The position numbers were made by a program, and so were the translations under genes. A stretch of 29,787 nt of DNA, taken from contig CAYSCX010000030.1 of the NCBI GenBank assembly GCA_964429575.1, positions 1-29,787 of the forward strand, given 5' to 3'. This stretch comes from CAYSCX01 sp964429575 (GTDB lineage: Bacteria > Desulfobacterota > Binatia > Binatales > Binataceae). Below are positions 15,984 through 23,606 of the stretch, in pieces. How positions within the stretch are numbered: the stretch's first letter is position 1; the number at the start of each line of letters is the position of its first letter. Under the pieces are notes generated by a model. That model searched no databases, was not told the origin of the DNA, and saw only the letters and a list, made by a program, of their open reading frames with translations.

Positions 15984-16751
15984 CTACGCGGCCCGCGTGA
16001 CGACCCTGATGTTGCCCCACTTGCCGACCGCGCCCTGTCCGTGAAGCGAGACGCTGCCCTTGCCGGGCGCGATGTCCTTCTCGCTCATCAATCCGAGCGC
16101 GAGCGTGCACGGTCCGAGCTTGAACGGGACGTTCGAGTAACGGCGGACTTCCGCGCCGTCAACGAGGTAGGTGACTCGATCGGCGACGGAATCGTAAATG
16201 ATCTCGAAATGGTGGAGCTGGCCGGGAGATGTCGCGTCGCGATTTTCCTCGAACAAGCAAAAGTACTTCGGGCCGTCTGCGTCGGGCGCGGCGGGCACAC
16301 CGGGAAACGGCAGCCGCCCGTAAACCGTCGCGATGGTGTCGTTGCCGGTGAAGAAATCGAGCGCCGCGCCGGTGGTGAAGTCGAGCACGTTGAACGAAAC
16401 GAAGCCGTCGTAAAGGTCGCGCGGCGCGGTGCCCACGATGGTCGCGGCGAGGTCGAGCGAGAACGAAATCGCGCCGCGCGCGGGCGGCGCGAACTGCCGC
16501 GCGCTGAAGTACATGTGCTTGGCGTTGTCGAGGAACTGGATGGTGTCGTGTTTGCGCGTGTACGGGACCGCCGCGACGCGCAGGAACCCGTTCTGCACGA
16601 TCACAACCGCGCCCGGCTCGCGAAACTGCCAGAAGCTCCCGTCGGGCTGCGGGAATCCGCCCGCGATCCAGTCGCCCTCGCCGGTGACGATCGAGGCGAA
16701 GTTCGAATACTCGATAACTTCTTCGTGCGCGCTGGTCTCGCTGCGTGCCAT
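15984..16751 (-). CDS. DUF6081-like beta-rich protein
   Basis: The 255-residue protein is predicted to be mostly beta strand, with no signal peptide or helix bundle. Segments such as K-H-M-Y-F-S-A-R-Q-F, Y-D-G-F-V-S-F-N-V-L-D-F-T-T-G, H-H-F-E-I-I-Y-D and V-T-Y-L-V-D-G-A-E-V look like a concanavalin-type sandwich and recall DUF6081, a family of unknown function I associate mainly with actinobacteria; the assignment is from memory and moderate. The start at 16751 is favoured because GAGG lies upstream and the longer frame adds only Cys/Arg/His-rich sequence. It precedes the VOC gene on the same strand and could be co-transcribed with it. Confidence 0.6.
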   Translation of the reverse strand: MARSETSAHEEVIEYSNFASIVTGEGDWIAGGFPQPDGSFWQFREPGAVVIVQNGFLRVAAVPYTRKHDTIQFLDNAKHMYFSARQFAPPARGAISFSLDLAATIVGTAPRDLYDGFVSFNVLDFTTGAALDFFTGNDTIATVYGRLPFPGVPAAPDADGPKYFCLFEENRDATSPGQLHHFEIIYDSVADRVTYLVDGAEVRRYSNVPFKLGPCTLALGLMSEKDIAPGKGSVSLHGQGAVGKWGNIRVVTRAA

Positions 16752-16956
16752 TGCGTGTTTGAACCTCGGCTCTGATGCTACCTGCCTCGCATGTACCAAG
16801 GTGTGCGAAGCGACGTTCAAACAAACACGGCATCGCGCATTAGGCAAGCGAAGAACGTGATTCGACCGGCAGGTTGCGTGATCATTCCGGCGGGAGTGCG
16901 CACGACCGCGACGACTACATGTTCACGGTCGCACAGAAGTAACGCGGCGTCGACCG
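16752..16956. other. Intergenic region, nothing recognised
   Basis: About 205 bases between the DUF6081-like gene and the stop of the SDR gene upstream of it on the same strand. It should hold the promoter of the former, but no convincing -35/-10 pair, hairpin or small gene is seen. Confidence 0.4.
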
Positions 16957-17736
16957 CTAGACGCGCGCGAGCACGCCGCCGTCCACCGCGATCGACTCGC
17001 CGGTGACGAATCCTGCGCCCGGTGACACCAGGTAGAGCAGAGCGCCGCCGATTTCTTCGGGCTTCACCAGCCGGTTGTACGGCAGGTATTTCAGCAGGGT
17101 CTTTCCGAACTCGTCCTTGCGAGCCGCGGGACTGCCTTCGTCATCGGACCAGCCGACCTCTATCGCGTTGACGCGAATTGCGCGGCGCGCCCATTCAAGC
17201 GCGAACGCGCGGGTAAGATTCAGCACGCCCGCCTTCGCCGCACAGTACAGGGTCGCGTTCGGAACGCCCCGCTCCGCGAGAATCGATGTGACGTTGACGA
17301 TCACACCGCCGCCGTGTGCGAGCATCACACGCCCCGCCTCCTGGCACGATCGCCATACGGTCTTTAGATTTGCGCCGATCACCCGATCGAATGCGCCATC
17401 GTCGGAGGCCTCGGCCGCCGCAAAGTAGGGCGCATCGATCGCGTTGATCACGATGTCGAGGCGGCCGAGCTCCTTGAGCGCCGCGTTCATGGTCGCACTG
17501 AGGTCCGCGCGGCTGTGCGCGTCTTGCGCGCGGACGATCGCCTTTGACCCTGCGGTTTCGACTGCCTTGCGCGCATCATTTAGCTTCGCGTCGGCGCCTG
17601 GCGCCTGGCTCGCGAGCAGCAGCTTCGCGCCGGCCTCGGCGAGCGCCTGCGCCGCGACACGCCCAAGCGCGCTCTCCGCGCCGACCACGACCGCGCCTTT
17701 TCCCTCGAGCGAAAAATCCTTGAGCACCTGTGCCAT
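16957..17736 (-). CDS. SDR family oxidoreductase
   Basis: The 259-residue classical SDR has an altered dinucleotide motif, V-V-G-A-E-S-A-L-G-R (about residues 17-26), in place of T-G-x3-G-x-G; the later Gly is kept. Catalytic residues appear intact: N-A near the fourth strand, S in N-V-T-S-I, and Y-C-A-A-K. The C-terminal G-E-S-I-A-V-D-G-G is standard. The ATG at 17736 has a strong GAGGAG seven to twelve bases upstream, which overlaps the end of the preceding SDR gene; the two form an operon. Substrate unknown. The weakened glycine motif could alter cofactor preference. Confidence 0.9.
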   Translation of the reverse strand: MAQVLKDFSLEGKGAVVVGAESALGRVAAQALAEAGAKLLLASQAPGADAKLNDARKAVETAGSKAIVRAQDAHSRADLSATMNAALKELGRLDIVINAIDAPYFAAAEASDDGAFDRVIGANLKTVWRSCQEAGRVMLAHGGGVIVNVTSILAERGVPNATLYCAAKAGVLNLTRAFALEWARRAIRVNAIEVGWSDDEGSPAARKDEFGKTLLKYLPYNRLVKPEEIGGALLYLVSPGAGFVTGESIAVDGGVLARV

Positions 17737-17749
17737 GGCTATTCGCTCC

Positions 17750-18544
17750 TCAGCCCGCGAGACCCGGCGCGCTGCCGGTCGGTGAGATTCCGCCCGCAAG
17801 TCCGCCGCCGTCGATAGCGATCAGTTCGCCGCTGATGTGATTCGACGCGTCCGACGACAGGAACACCGCGAGCGGTCCCAGCTCCCACGACTCGCCGACG
17901 CGGCCGATCGGGATGAACTTGCCGCCCTTGAAGAACTGCATCATCAGTTCGTTGTGCGGAAAAATACCCGGCACGATGGTGTTGGTCTGGATGTTGTTCT
18001 GCGCATAGGTGAGCGCCATCGAGCGCGTGAGCTGAATCACTCCGCCCTTCGCGCACGCGTACATCCAGTTCTGCTTGCCGCCGCGAAGCCCGTAGCCCGA
18101 CGCGACGTTGATGATCTTGCCGCGGCCCTGCTTGAGCATCTGCGGGATCACCGCGCGGCAGCCGTAGAACTGGCTGGTCAGGTTGGTGTCGATTCCGCGG
18201 CGCCACTCCTCGTCGGTGATCGCTTCGAGACGCTTGCCGAGCGCGTCCTCGCCGCCGCCGGCGTTGTTGATCATGATGTCGATGCGGCCGAACTCATCGA
18301 CGGTCTTCTGTGCCAGCGCGTTCACCGCTTTTGAATCAGTCACGTCGGTCGGCGCGATCACGCACTTGCGGCCGGTCTTGCGCACCTCGGCGGCGGTCTC
18401 TTCAAGCTGCGCAACGGTTCGCGACGCGGCGACGATGTCCGCGCCCGCATCGGCGAGCCTCACGGCCATCGCGCGGCCCAGGCCGCGTCCCGCGCCAGTT
18501 ACGATCGCGGCTTTCCCGTCGAGTCTGAGAGTTTCGACGAACAT
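17750..18544 (-). CDS. SDR family oxidoreductase
   Basis: The 264-residue classical SDR has T-G-A-G-R-G-L-G-R (about 16-24), N-N-A-G-G-G, S in V-A-S-G-Y-G, and Y-A-C-A-K, so the full catalytic set is present. S-R-T after the second strand favours NADP(H). The Gly/Met-rich F-P-H-N-E-L-M-M-Q-F-F-K-G-G-K loop would cover the substrate. The ATG at 18544 is chosen over one six codons upstream because AGGAG lies seven bases before it. The gene is first in a two-SDR operon and diverges from the FrnE-like gene across about 165 bases. The substrate is unknown; gluconate 5-dehydrogenase-like or steroid/alcohol dehydrogenase roles are both possible. Confidence 0.92.
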   Translation of the reverse strand: MFVETLRLDGKAAIVTGAGRGLGRAMAVRLADAGADIVAASRTVAQLEETAAEVRKTGRKCVIAPTDVTDSKAVNALAQKTVDEFGRIDIMINNAGGGEDALGKRLEAITDEEWRRGIDTNLTSQFYGCRAVIPQMLKQGRGKIINVASGYGLRGGKQNWMYACAKGGVIQLTRSMALTYAQNNIQTNTIVPGIFPHNELMMQFFKGGKFIPIGRVGESWELGPLAVFLSSDASNHISGELIAIDGGGLAGGISPTGSAPGLAG

Positions 18545-18658
18545 CTGATCACTCCTGCGCAAGCATCGGGCAGCGCTCCGCGCGCGACCCGGCGATAGCT
18601 AAGTAACACACGCGCATCGAGGCGGAAAACGAAGCGCCGTTCGCATCGCGATGTGCTT

Positions 18659-18688
18659 TTGACGGCGTGGATCGTGCGGTCCTATAGT
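18659..18688 (+). promoter_or_regulatory. Sigma-70-type promoter of the FrnE-like gene
   Basis: TTGACG (18659-18664) and TATAGT (18683-18688) are separated by 18 bases, each matching five of six consensus positions. The predicted start of transcription is near 18695, leaving a short leader with GAGG at 18702-18705 before the ATG at 18710. This is the best promoter match I see in the window. Confidence 0.55.
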
Positions 18689-18709
18689 TGCGGTCGGGAG
18701 CGAGGAACG

Positions 18710-19333
18710 ATGGCGCTTAAAATCCAGATGTTCTCCGATTTCATCTGCCCGTTCTGCTACATCGGGTTCGAAGTGATGAAGGGGCTTCAGCCCGAATTCG
18801 GATTCGAGCTGGAGTGGCGCGGCTACCAGATTCATCCGGAGTGGCCGGCGGAAGGCATTTCGGCGGATAGGGTGCGCGAAGGCTCAGGCGCTGATTTGCG
18901 TCGGTCCGCTTGGGAGCGGATCTCCGCGATGGCCGATGCGGTCGGTCTCGAGATGCGCCCGCCGTCGGTGCTCTGCAACTCACGCACCGCGTTGATGGTT
19001 GCGGAGTACGCGCGCGAGGTGGGCAAGTCTGATGCGTTCGAGGAGCGCGTCTATCGCGCGTACTTCCATGACCTCGATAACATCGGCGATGCTGCGGTCG
19101 TCGCGCGGCTTGCGACCGAATCGGGAATCGACGCCGGCGAACTCGACACCGCGCTCAAGTCGGGAAAGTACGAAATGAAGCTCAAGAACAATGCGCTGGT
19201 GGCGAACCGCCGCGGCGTCAGCGGTGTACCGACGTTCTTCATCGGAGACTATCCCATCGTGGGCGCGCAAAGCACCGAGGTGATGCGCCAGCTCCTGAAG
19301 CGGGCGCACGAACGCTTCGACACCGCGAAATGA
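18710..19333 (+). CDS. DsbA family / FrnE-like thioredoxin-fold oxidoreductase
   Basis: The 207-residue protein has a thioredoxin fold with C13-P-F-C16 at the end of the first strand, a long helical insertion, and a cis-Pro motif S-G-V-P-T-F-F-I near residue 173. The W-R-G-Y-Q-I-H-P-E-W segment is typical of FrnE-like members. There is no signal peptide, so it is a cytosolic dithiol oxidoreductase or isomerase rather than periplasmic DsbA. FrnE-type proteins have been linked to oxidative stress and to polyketide modification; the function here is unknown. GGAGCGAGG precedes the ATG and a good promoter lies upstream. It is followed by an SDR gene fragment. Confidence 0.9.
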   Translation: MALKIQMFSDFICPFCYIGFEVMKGLQPEFGFELEWRGYQIHPEWPAEGISADRVREGSGADLRRSAWERISAMADAVGLEMRPPSVLCNSRTALMVAEYAREVGKSDAFEERVYRAYFHDLDNIGDAAVVARLATESGIDAGELDTALKSGKYEMKLKNNALVANRRGVSGVPTFFIGDYPIVGAQSTEVMRQLLKRAHERFDTAK

Positions 19334-19376
19334 TCGAACGCATCCGGCGAGCGTCGCGCAGGTTCGGAGCAGAGTG

Positions 19377-19442
19377 ATGAGGCTCAACGGCAAAGCTGCC
19401 GTGATAACCGGTGCGGGAAGCGGTCAGGGCCGCGCCGCCAAC
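19377..19442 (+). pseudogene. SDR gene fossil (first 22 codons only)
   Basis: From the ATG at 19377 the frame reads as a typical SDR N-terminus: M-R-L-N-G-K-A-A-V-I-T-G-A-G-S-G-Q-G-R-A-A, including the complete T-G-x3-G-x-G motif. After codon 22 (AAC at 19440-19442) homology ends abruptly in an AT-rich stretch, and the frame stops at 19476-19478. A GGAG lies about ten bases before the ATG. The remaining 230 or so codons of an SDR are absent, so this is most likely the stump of a deleted gene. The frame's stop overlaps the start of the NUDIX gene by four bases, so it may still act as a coupled leader peptide of 33 codons. Confidence 0.7.
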
Positions 19443-19474
19443 CTAAAGTATTACTTGAATTTGAAACACTACGG

Positions 19475-20893
19475 ATGAGCGCCGCTCCACAAGCCATCGC
19501 ACGCCCCGCTCCCGACGCGACCACGATCGTGTTGCTGCGTCCGAGCGGGACGGGCGGCGCGCCCGAGCTTTTCATGGTGCGCCGCTCGGGAGGCGCGGAT
19601 TTCTTCGGCGATGCATACGTGTTTCCCGGCGGCGGAGTCGATGAACAGGACGCTGATCCCGAGCTCGCATCGCGCGCGTCGGCGCTCCCGCCCGTGGACA
19701 TCGAACGCTTGCTAGGCGAGGGCCTCGCGCGGGAGCAGGCGGTCGCCTGCTGGGTCGCAGGCGTGCGCGAACTATTCGAAGAGACCGGCGTAATGCTGGC
19801 GTACCGCGACGGCCGGATATTGAGCTTCGTTGATGCCGCGGTGCGCGAACGTTTCGCACGTTACCGCGACGACATCCGCGCGCATCGCGTGACCCTCAAG
19901 GACATCGTCGCGCGCGAAAGTCTCACGCTCGCTCTCGATTGCGTCCACTACTTCTCGCGCTTCGTCACGCCGCCGTACGCGCGCAAACGCTACGATACGC
20001 GCTTCGTGCTCGCCGCTGCGCCGCCCGACCAGCTCGCCAGCTACGATCCAATCGAACTTACGCAAGGCGACTGGCTGACGACCGCGCGCGCGGTCGCTCT
20101 TTATCATTCGCGCAAGCAGCAGATCGTGCCGCCAACGCTTCAGAACCTGCTCGAACTCCAGCGGTGCGCGTCGATTGACGAGATGATCGATATCGCGCGC
20201 ACGCGAACCATCGCGCCGATTTGTCCTATCACGATAAAGAACGGTGCGGACTTCACGCTCATCTATCCGGGCGATCGCGACTTCATGCATCAGCTCGAGC
20301 CGCCATTCAAATCGATCTACAAGCAGCCCGCCGGGTGTCCGGTGCTGCGCTTCAAACTCGAAAAAGGTGGACGCTGGGCAATCGCGCCCGGCATTACCAA
20401 GGATGCCAGCGAGGGTACCGACATGAGCAAGTCGATCGAGCAGCGCGTTCAGGAACTAGCCGACCGCGAGGAGATCAAGGAACTCACGGCGCGCTACTGC
20501 TGGCACGTCGCGCATGGTGAGGGCGAGCAGGTCGCGAACCTGTTTGCCGACGACGGCTTGCTCGAAGTGCGCGACGGGACTTTCAAGCCGGTGCGCGGCA
20601 AAGACGACCTGCTCAAGTTCTACCGGACATCGGTGCGCGAACCGGAACTCGCGGTCCCTTTCATCCACAACCACATCATTGAGATCTCGGGCGATGACGC
20701 GCGCGGCACTTGCACCGTCGACGCGCGATTCATTCGCAACAACGAGAGTGTGATGGCCGCCGGCTTCTACAACGACACCTACCGGCGCGTGAACGGTAAG
20801 TGGCGCTTCGTCGAGCGCCGGATCACGTTCCATCACGTGGCGCCGCTGAAGGTCGGATGGGCGGAAATGCGCGATACGCAGAAGAAGCTTTGA
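19475..20893 (+). CDS. NUDIX hydrolase (NUDT19-like) fused to an NTF2/SnoaL-like domain
   Basis: The 472-residue frame encodes two unrelated domains. Residues 1 to about 310 are a NUDIX hydrolase of the long NUDT19/acyl-CoA diphosphatase type: F-P-G-G-G near 50-54, a spacer insertion, then R98-E-L-F-E102-E103-T-G-V. F-V-T-P-P-Y-A-R-K-R-Y-D-T-R-F matches that subfamily. Residues 317-472 form an NTF2/SnoaL-like domain (E-I-K-E-L-T-A-R-Y-C-W-H, D-G-L-L-E-V, W-R-F-V-E-R-R). The junction has an ATG at 20423 with GAGGG seven bases upstream, so the second domain is probably also, or mainly, made as a separate 156-residue protein. The NUDIX gene lacks its own stop. Either a natural fusion or a lost stop explains this. 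Confidence 0.85.
   Translation: MSAAPQAIARPAPDATTIVLLRPSGTGGAPELFMVRRSGGADFFGDAYVFPGGGVDEQDADPELASRASALPPVDIERLLGEGLAREQAVACWVAGVRELFEETGVMLAYRDGRILSFVDAAVRERFARYRDDIRAHRVTLKDIVARESLTLALDCVHYFSRFVTPPYARKRYDTRFVLAAAPPDQLASYDPIELTQGDWLTTARAVALYHSRKQQIVPPTLQNLLELQRCASIDEMIDIARTRTIAPICPITIKNGADFTLIYPGDRDFMHQLEPPFKSIYKQPAGCPVLRFKLEKGGRWAIAPGITKDASEGTDMSKSIEQRVQELADREEIKELTARYCWHVAHGEGEQVANLFADDGLLEVRDGTFKPVRGKDDLLKFYRTSVREPELAVPFIHNHIIEISGDDARGTCTVDARFIRNNESVMAAGFYNDTYRRVNGKWRFVERRITFHHVAPLKVGWAEMRDTQKKL
20411..20425 (+). promoter_or_regulatory. Internal ribosome binding site and ATG for the SnoaL-like part
   Basis: GAGGG at 20411-20415 stands seven bases before an in-frame ATG at 20423-20425, exactly where the NTF2/SnoaL-like homology starts. 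Spacing and position suggest that a separate 156-residue SnoaL-like protein (20423-20893) is translated from within the longer frame. Confidence 0.6.
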
Positions 20894-20944
20894 CGCGTCG
20901 TGCGGCGGCGGCCGCCACGCCGGCGCTGTGATAGAAAATGAGCT

Positions 20945-21178
20945 GTGGCGGAGCGCGCCAAGATCGTGAAGCTCGACCTGCGAGGCGTGAAGTGCCCGCT
21001 CAACTGGGCACACGCGAAGGTGCGCCTGGAGCGGATGAAGCACGGCCAGGTACTGGAGCTGCTGCTCGACGATCCGCGCGGTGCCCGCGACATTCCGCGC
21101 GCGGCGGAGGCTGAGGGCTATTCAGTCGCCGACTCGAAGAAGAGCGGCGACACCTGGCAGCTGAGGATCGAGAAATAG
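20945..21178 (+). CDS. TusA-like sulfurtransferase family protein
   Basis: The 77-residue protein is a single TusA/SirA-type domain: L-D-L-R-G-V-K-C17-P-L-N, a helix with A-K-V-R-L-E, and a strand with L-E-L-L-L-D-D-P. The putative sulfur-carrying C17 is kept; the usual C-P-x-P is C-P-L-N. TusA proteins relay persulfide sulfur for thiolation or sulfur metabolism; a partner is not apparent here. The start is a GTG at 20945; no Shine-Dalgarno is seen, and an AT-rich TAGAAAAT sits just upstream, which could be a -10 close to the start. It follows the NUDIX/SnoaL gene by 51 bases. Confidence 0.85.
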   Translation: MAERAKIVKLDLRGVKCPLNWAHAKVRLERMKHGQVLELLLDDPRGARDIPRAAEAEGYSVADSKKSGDTWQLRIEK

Positions 21179-21221
21179 GCGCAGCGCTTTGATTGCGACT
21201 GCGCGCGCACAGGGAAATCCG

Positions 21222-22718
21222 ATGAACGAACCGCGATTCGACACGGTCATTCGAAATGCGAGCGTCTTCGATGGCCGCGGCGCACCACCGTTCGATGCGG
21301 ATGTCGCGATTCGCGGCGATCGGATCGCGCAAATCGGAAAAGTCGAAGGACGCGGCGCAGTCGAGATCGACGCCGCCGGCAGCGCCGTCGCGCCCGGGTT
21401 CATCGACGTTCACAGCCACGACGATTACGCAGTGCTGGTGACGCCTGAGATGGACTTCAAGGTGATGCAGGGCGTCACCACTGACGTGGTCGGCAACTGC
21501 GGCTTCGGCGCCGCCCCCAATCCCGCTGCGGGCGTGATGTTTCGCGCGATGTTCGGCGATTCGAAGGTGCCCGAGTGGACCGGCTACCCCGAGTACCTCG
21601 GCGTTATCGATCAAAACCCGCCTAGCCTCAATGTCGCCGTGCTGGTCGGTCATGGAACGCTGCGGCTGGCCGCGATGCAGGGAATACACCAGCGCGAACC
21701 GAGTGCGCCCGAGATCGACATGATGCGCGGCTGGCTGAAGGACGCGATCGACGCGGGCGCCGCGGGACTCTCGACCGGTCTGGTCTACGAGCCGGGACGA
21801 TACGCGAAGACCGGGGAAATTGTCGAAGTCGCGCGTGCGATGACCGGATCGAGCGCTCTGTACGCGAGCCACATGCGCAACGAGGCGGCACAACTGCTCG
21901 ACGCGATCGCCGAAACGATTCGCATCGGCGAACAGGCCGGTGTCGCGGTGCAAATCTCGCATCACAAGGCATCGGGACGCGCCAACTGGGGCAAGGTCCG
22001 CGAATCGCTCGGGCTAATCGAGCAGGCGCGTGCGCGCGGACTCGACGTAAGCGCCGACCAGTATCCATACACCGCTGGTTCGACCGCGCTGGGAGCGATT
22101 CTGCAGAACGACGCGCTCGGCGAGGGGCGCGGCGGCGTCGGCGCGGTCGAGCCGCACGACGTGCTGCTCGCTTCGGTGCCCAAGGCGCCGCAACTCGAGG
22201 GCAAAACTCTCGAGCAGGTCGCGACTGAGTTCGACCTTCCCGCGAAACCCGCCGCCGAAAAACTGGTGCGCGAAAATGGCATGGGGCTCATCGTCATTAT
22301 CGAGTCGATGAGCGAGGCGGACGTGCGCACGGTGATGCGCCATTGTTCGACGATGATCGGCTCCGACGGAATCGCGCTCGGCTCCAAGCCGCATCCGCGG
22401 CTCTACGGCACGTTCCCGCGCGTGCTCGGACACTACTCTCGCGATCTCGGTTTGCTGACGCTCGCGGATGCGGTGTACCGGATGACCGGCATGCCCGCCG
22501 AAAAGTTCCGGCTAAAGGATCGTGGTCTTGTTCGCGACGGTGCGTTCGCCGATCTAGTGGTGTTCGATCCAATAGCGATCGTTGACACCGCGACCTACGA
22601 CAATCCGCGCCGATATCCAGCGGGAATCAGCCACGTGTACGTCAACGGCGCCGCGGTCGTCCGCGATGGCAAGCACACCGGCGCGCGGCCGGGCCGGGCA
22701 ATGCGCCGGGTCCGCTGA
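21222..22718 (+). CDS. Amidohydrolase, N-acyl-D-amino-acid deacylase family
   Basis: The 498-residue protein has the composite beta-sandwich and TIM barrel of amidohydrolases. Metal-site candidates are H64-S-H66-D-D, C93 in V-G-N-C-G-F-G, H217 in A-S-H-M-R-N-E, H247/H248 in I-S-H-H-K, and D382 in G-S-D-G; this set, including the Cys, is that of D-aminoacylases. The C-terminal F-A-D-L-V-V-F-D-P is the usual end of the sandwich. It likely hydrolyses an N-acyl-D-amino acid or a related amide in the cytosol; the exact substrate is open. The ATG at 21222 has AGGGA eight bases upstream and is preferred to a TTG at 21189. The next gene begins 30 bases later. Confidence 0.92.
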   Translation: MNEPRFDTVIRNASVFDGRGAPPFDADVAIRGDRIAQIGKVEGRGAVEIDAAGSAVAPGFIDVHSHDDYAVLVTPEMDFKVMQGVTTDVVGNCGFGAAPNPAAGVMFRAMFGDSKVPEWTGYPEYLGVIDQNPPSLNVAVLVGHGTLRLAAMQGIHQREPSAPEIDMMRGWLKDAIDAGAAGLSTGLVYEPGRYAKTGEIVEVARAMTGSSALYASHMRNEAAQLLDAIAETIRIGEQAGVAVQISHHKASGRANWGKVRESLGLIEQARARGLDVSADQYPYTAGSTALGAILQNDALGEGRGGVGAVEPHDVLLASVPKAPQLEGKTLEQVATEFDLPAKPAAEKLVRENGMGLIVIIESMSEADVRTVMRHCSTMIGSDGIALGSKPHPRLYGTFPRVLGHYSRDLGLLTLADAVYRMTGMPAEKFRLKDRGLVRDGAFADLVVFDPIAIVDTATYDNPRRYPAGISHVYVNGAAVVRDGKHTGARPGRAMRRVR

Positions 22719-22748
22719 CCCAATCGTTTACGGGCTGGAAGCATCTCG

Positions 22749-23591
22749 ATGAGAATTCAAGTCGGCGACGTAAAATTGTTCTTCGATGTTGAGGGCGCGA
22801 AGCTCCGCCCCGACGGTCCCAAGATGCGCGAGCTGCCGGCGTTGATCGTTCTGCACGGCGGTCCCGGCTTCGATCATTCATCGTTCAAGCCGGCGTTCGC
22901 GGAGATTAGTGACGTCGCGCAAGTCGTCTATCTCGATCATCGCGGCCAAGGCCGCAGCGATCGGGGCGATCCGGCGCGCTGGAACATCGCGCAATGGGGC
23001 GACGACGTGCGCGCATTCTGTGACGCGCTCGAAATCGAGCGGCCGATCGTGCTTGGCCAGTCGTTCGGTGGATTCGTTGCGATGTCGTACGCGACGCGCC
23101 ACCCCGACCATCTCTCCAAACTGGTGCTCTCGAGCACCTGCGCGCGGCTGCGCTTAGACCGCTCGCTCGCGATGTTCGAGCGTATTGGCGGCGCGGAGCC
23201 GCGCGCTGCTGCTGCGCGATTTTTCGCGGACCCCGGTCCGGAGACCTTGCCCGACTTTCGCGCGAAGTGCTTTCCGCTGTACTCGCGCAGCGGCTTCGAT
23301 GCGGATTCCAACGCCCGCACCATCTTCAATCTCGAGCTGATGTTCGCGTTCTTCCGCGACGAAGGCACCAGGATGAATCTGCTGCCGGACCTCGCGCGCG
23401 TGAAATGTCCGACGCTGGTGTTTGCCGGCGAACGCGATCCGATAACGCCGCTTGCTGACGCCGAGGACGTCGTCGCAGCGCTGCCGCGCGACGTCGCGAA
23501 GCTGGAGCGTGTTGCCGACGCCGGTCACGGCGTCTATCGCGACGACCCCGCACGCTTCTTTCGCGTACTGCGCGAGTTCATCGCATCCTGA
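22749..23591 (+). CDS. Alpha/beta hydrolase, proline-iminopeptidase-like
   Basis: The 280-residue protein has oxyanion motif H-G-G-P-G (36-40), D-H-R-G-Q-G-R-S (63-70), nucleophile elbow G-Q-S105-F-G-G, acid D in A-G-E-R-D-P-I-T, and base H in D-A-G-H-G-V-Y. This is the pattern of proline iminopeptidases (S33 family), so an aminopeptidase or amidase is plausible, but related hydrolases share it. It is cytosolic. GGAAG about eight bases upstream supports the ATG. It lies 30 bases after the D-aminoacylase-family gene in the same orientation, so the two may form an amide or peptide catabolism pair; it is convergent with the carboxypeptidase gene. Confidence 0.9.
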   Translation: MRIQVGDVKLFFDVEGAKLRPDGPKMRELPALIVLHGGPGFDHSSFKPAFAEISDVAQVVYLDHRGQGRSDRGDPARWNIAQWGDDVRAFCDALEIERPIVLGQSFGGFVAMSYATRHPDHLSKLVLSSTCARLRLDRSLAMFERIGGAEPRAAAARFFADPGPETLPDFRAKCFPLYSRSGFDADSNARTIFNLELMFAFFRDEGTRMNLLPDLARVKCPTLVFAGERDPITPLADAEDVVAALPRDVAKLERVADAGHGVYRDDPARFFRVLREFIAS

Positions 23592-23606
23592 ACGCGCGCG
23601 ACGTGC

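Noticed and set aside
15183..16775. 530-codon plus-strand open frame over the VOC and DUF6081-like genes
   Set aside because: The translation is Arg/His-rich without any domain, while the minus strand encodes recognisable proteins with ribosome binding sites.
20894..20944. GGCGGCCGCC palindrome after the NUDIX/SnoaL gene
   Set aside because: Short self-complementary GC runs are expected by chance here and there is no T-run or conserved spacing.
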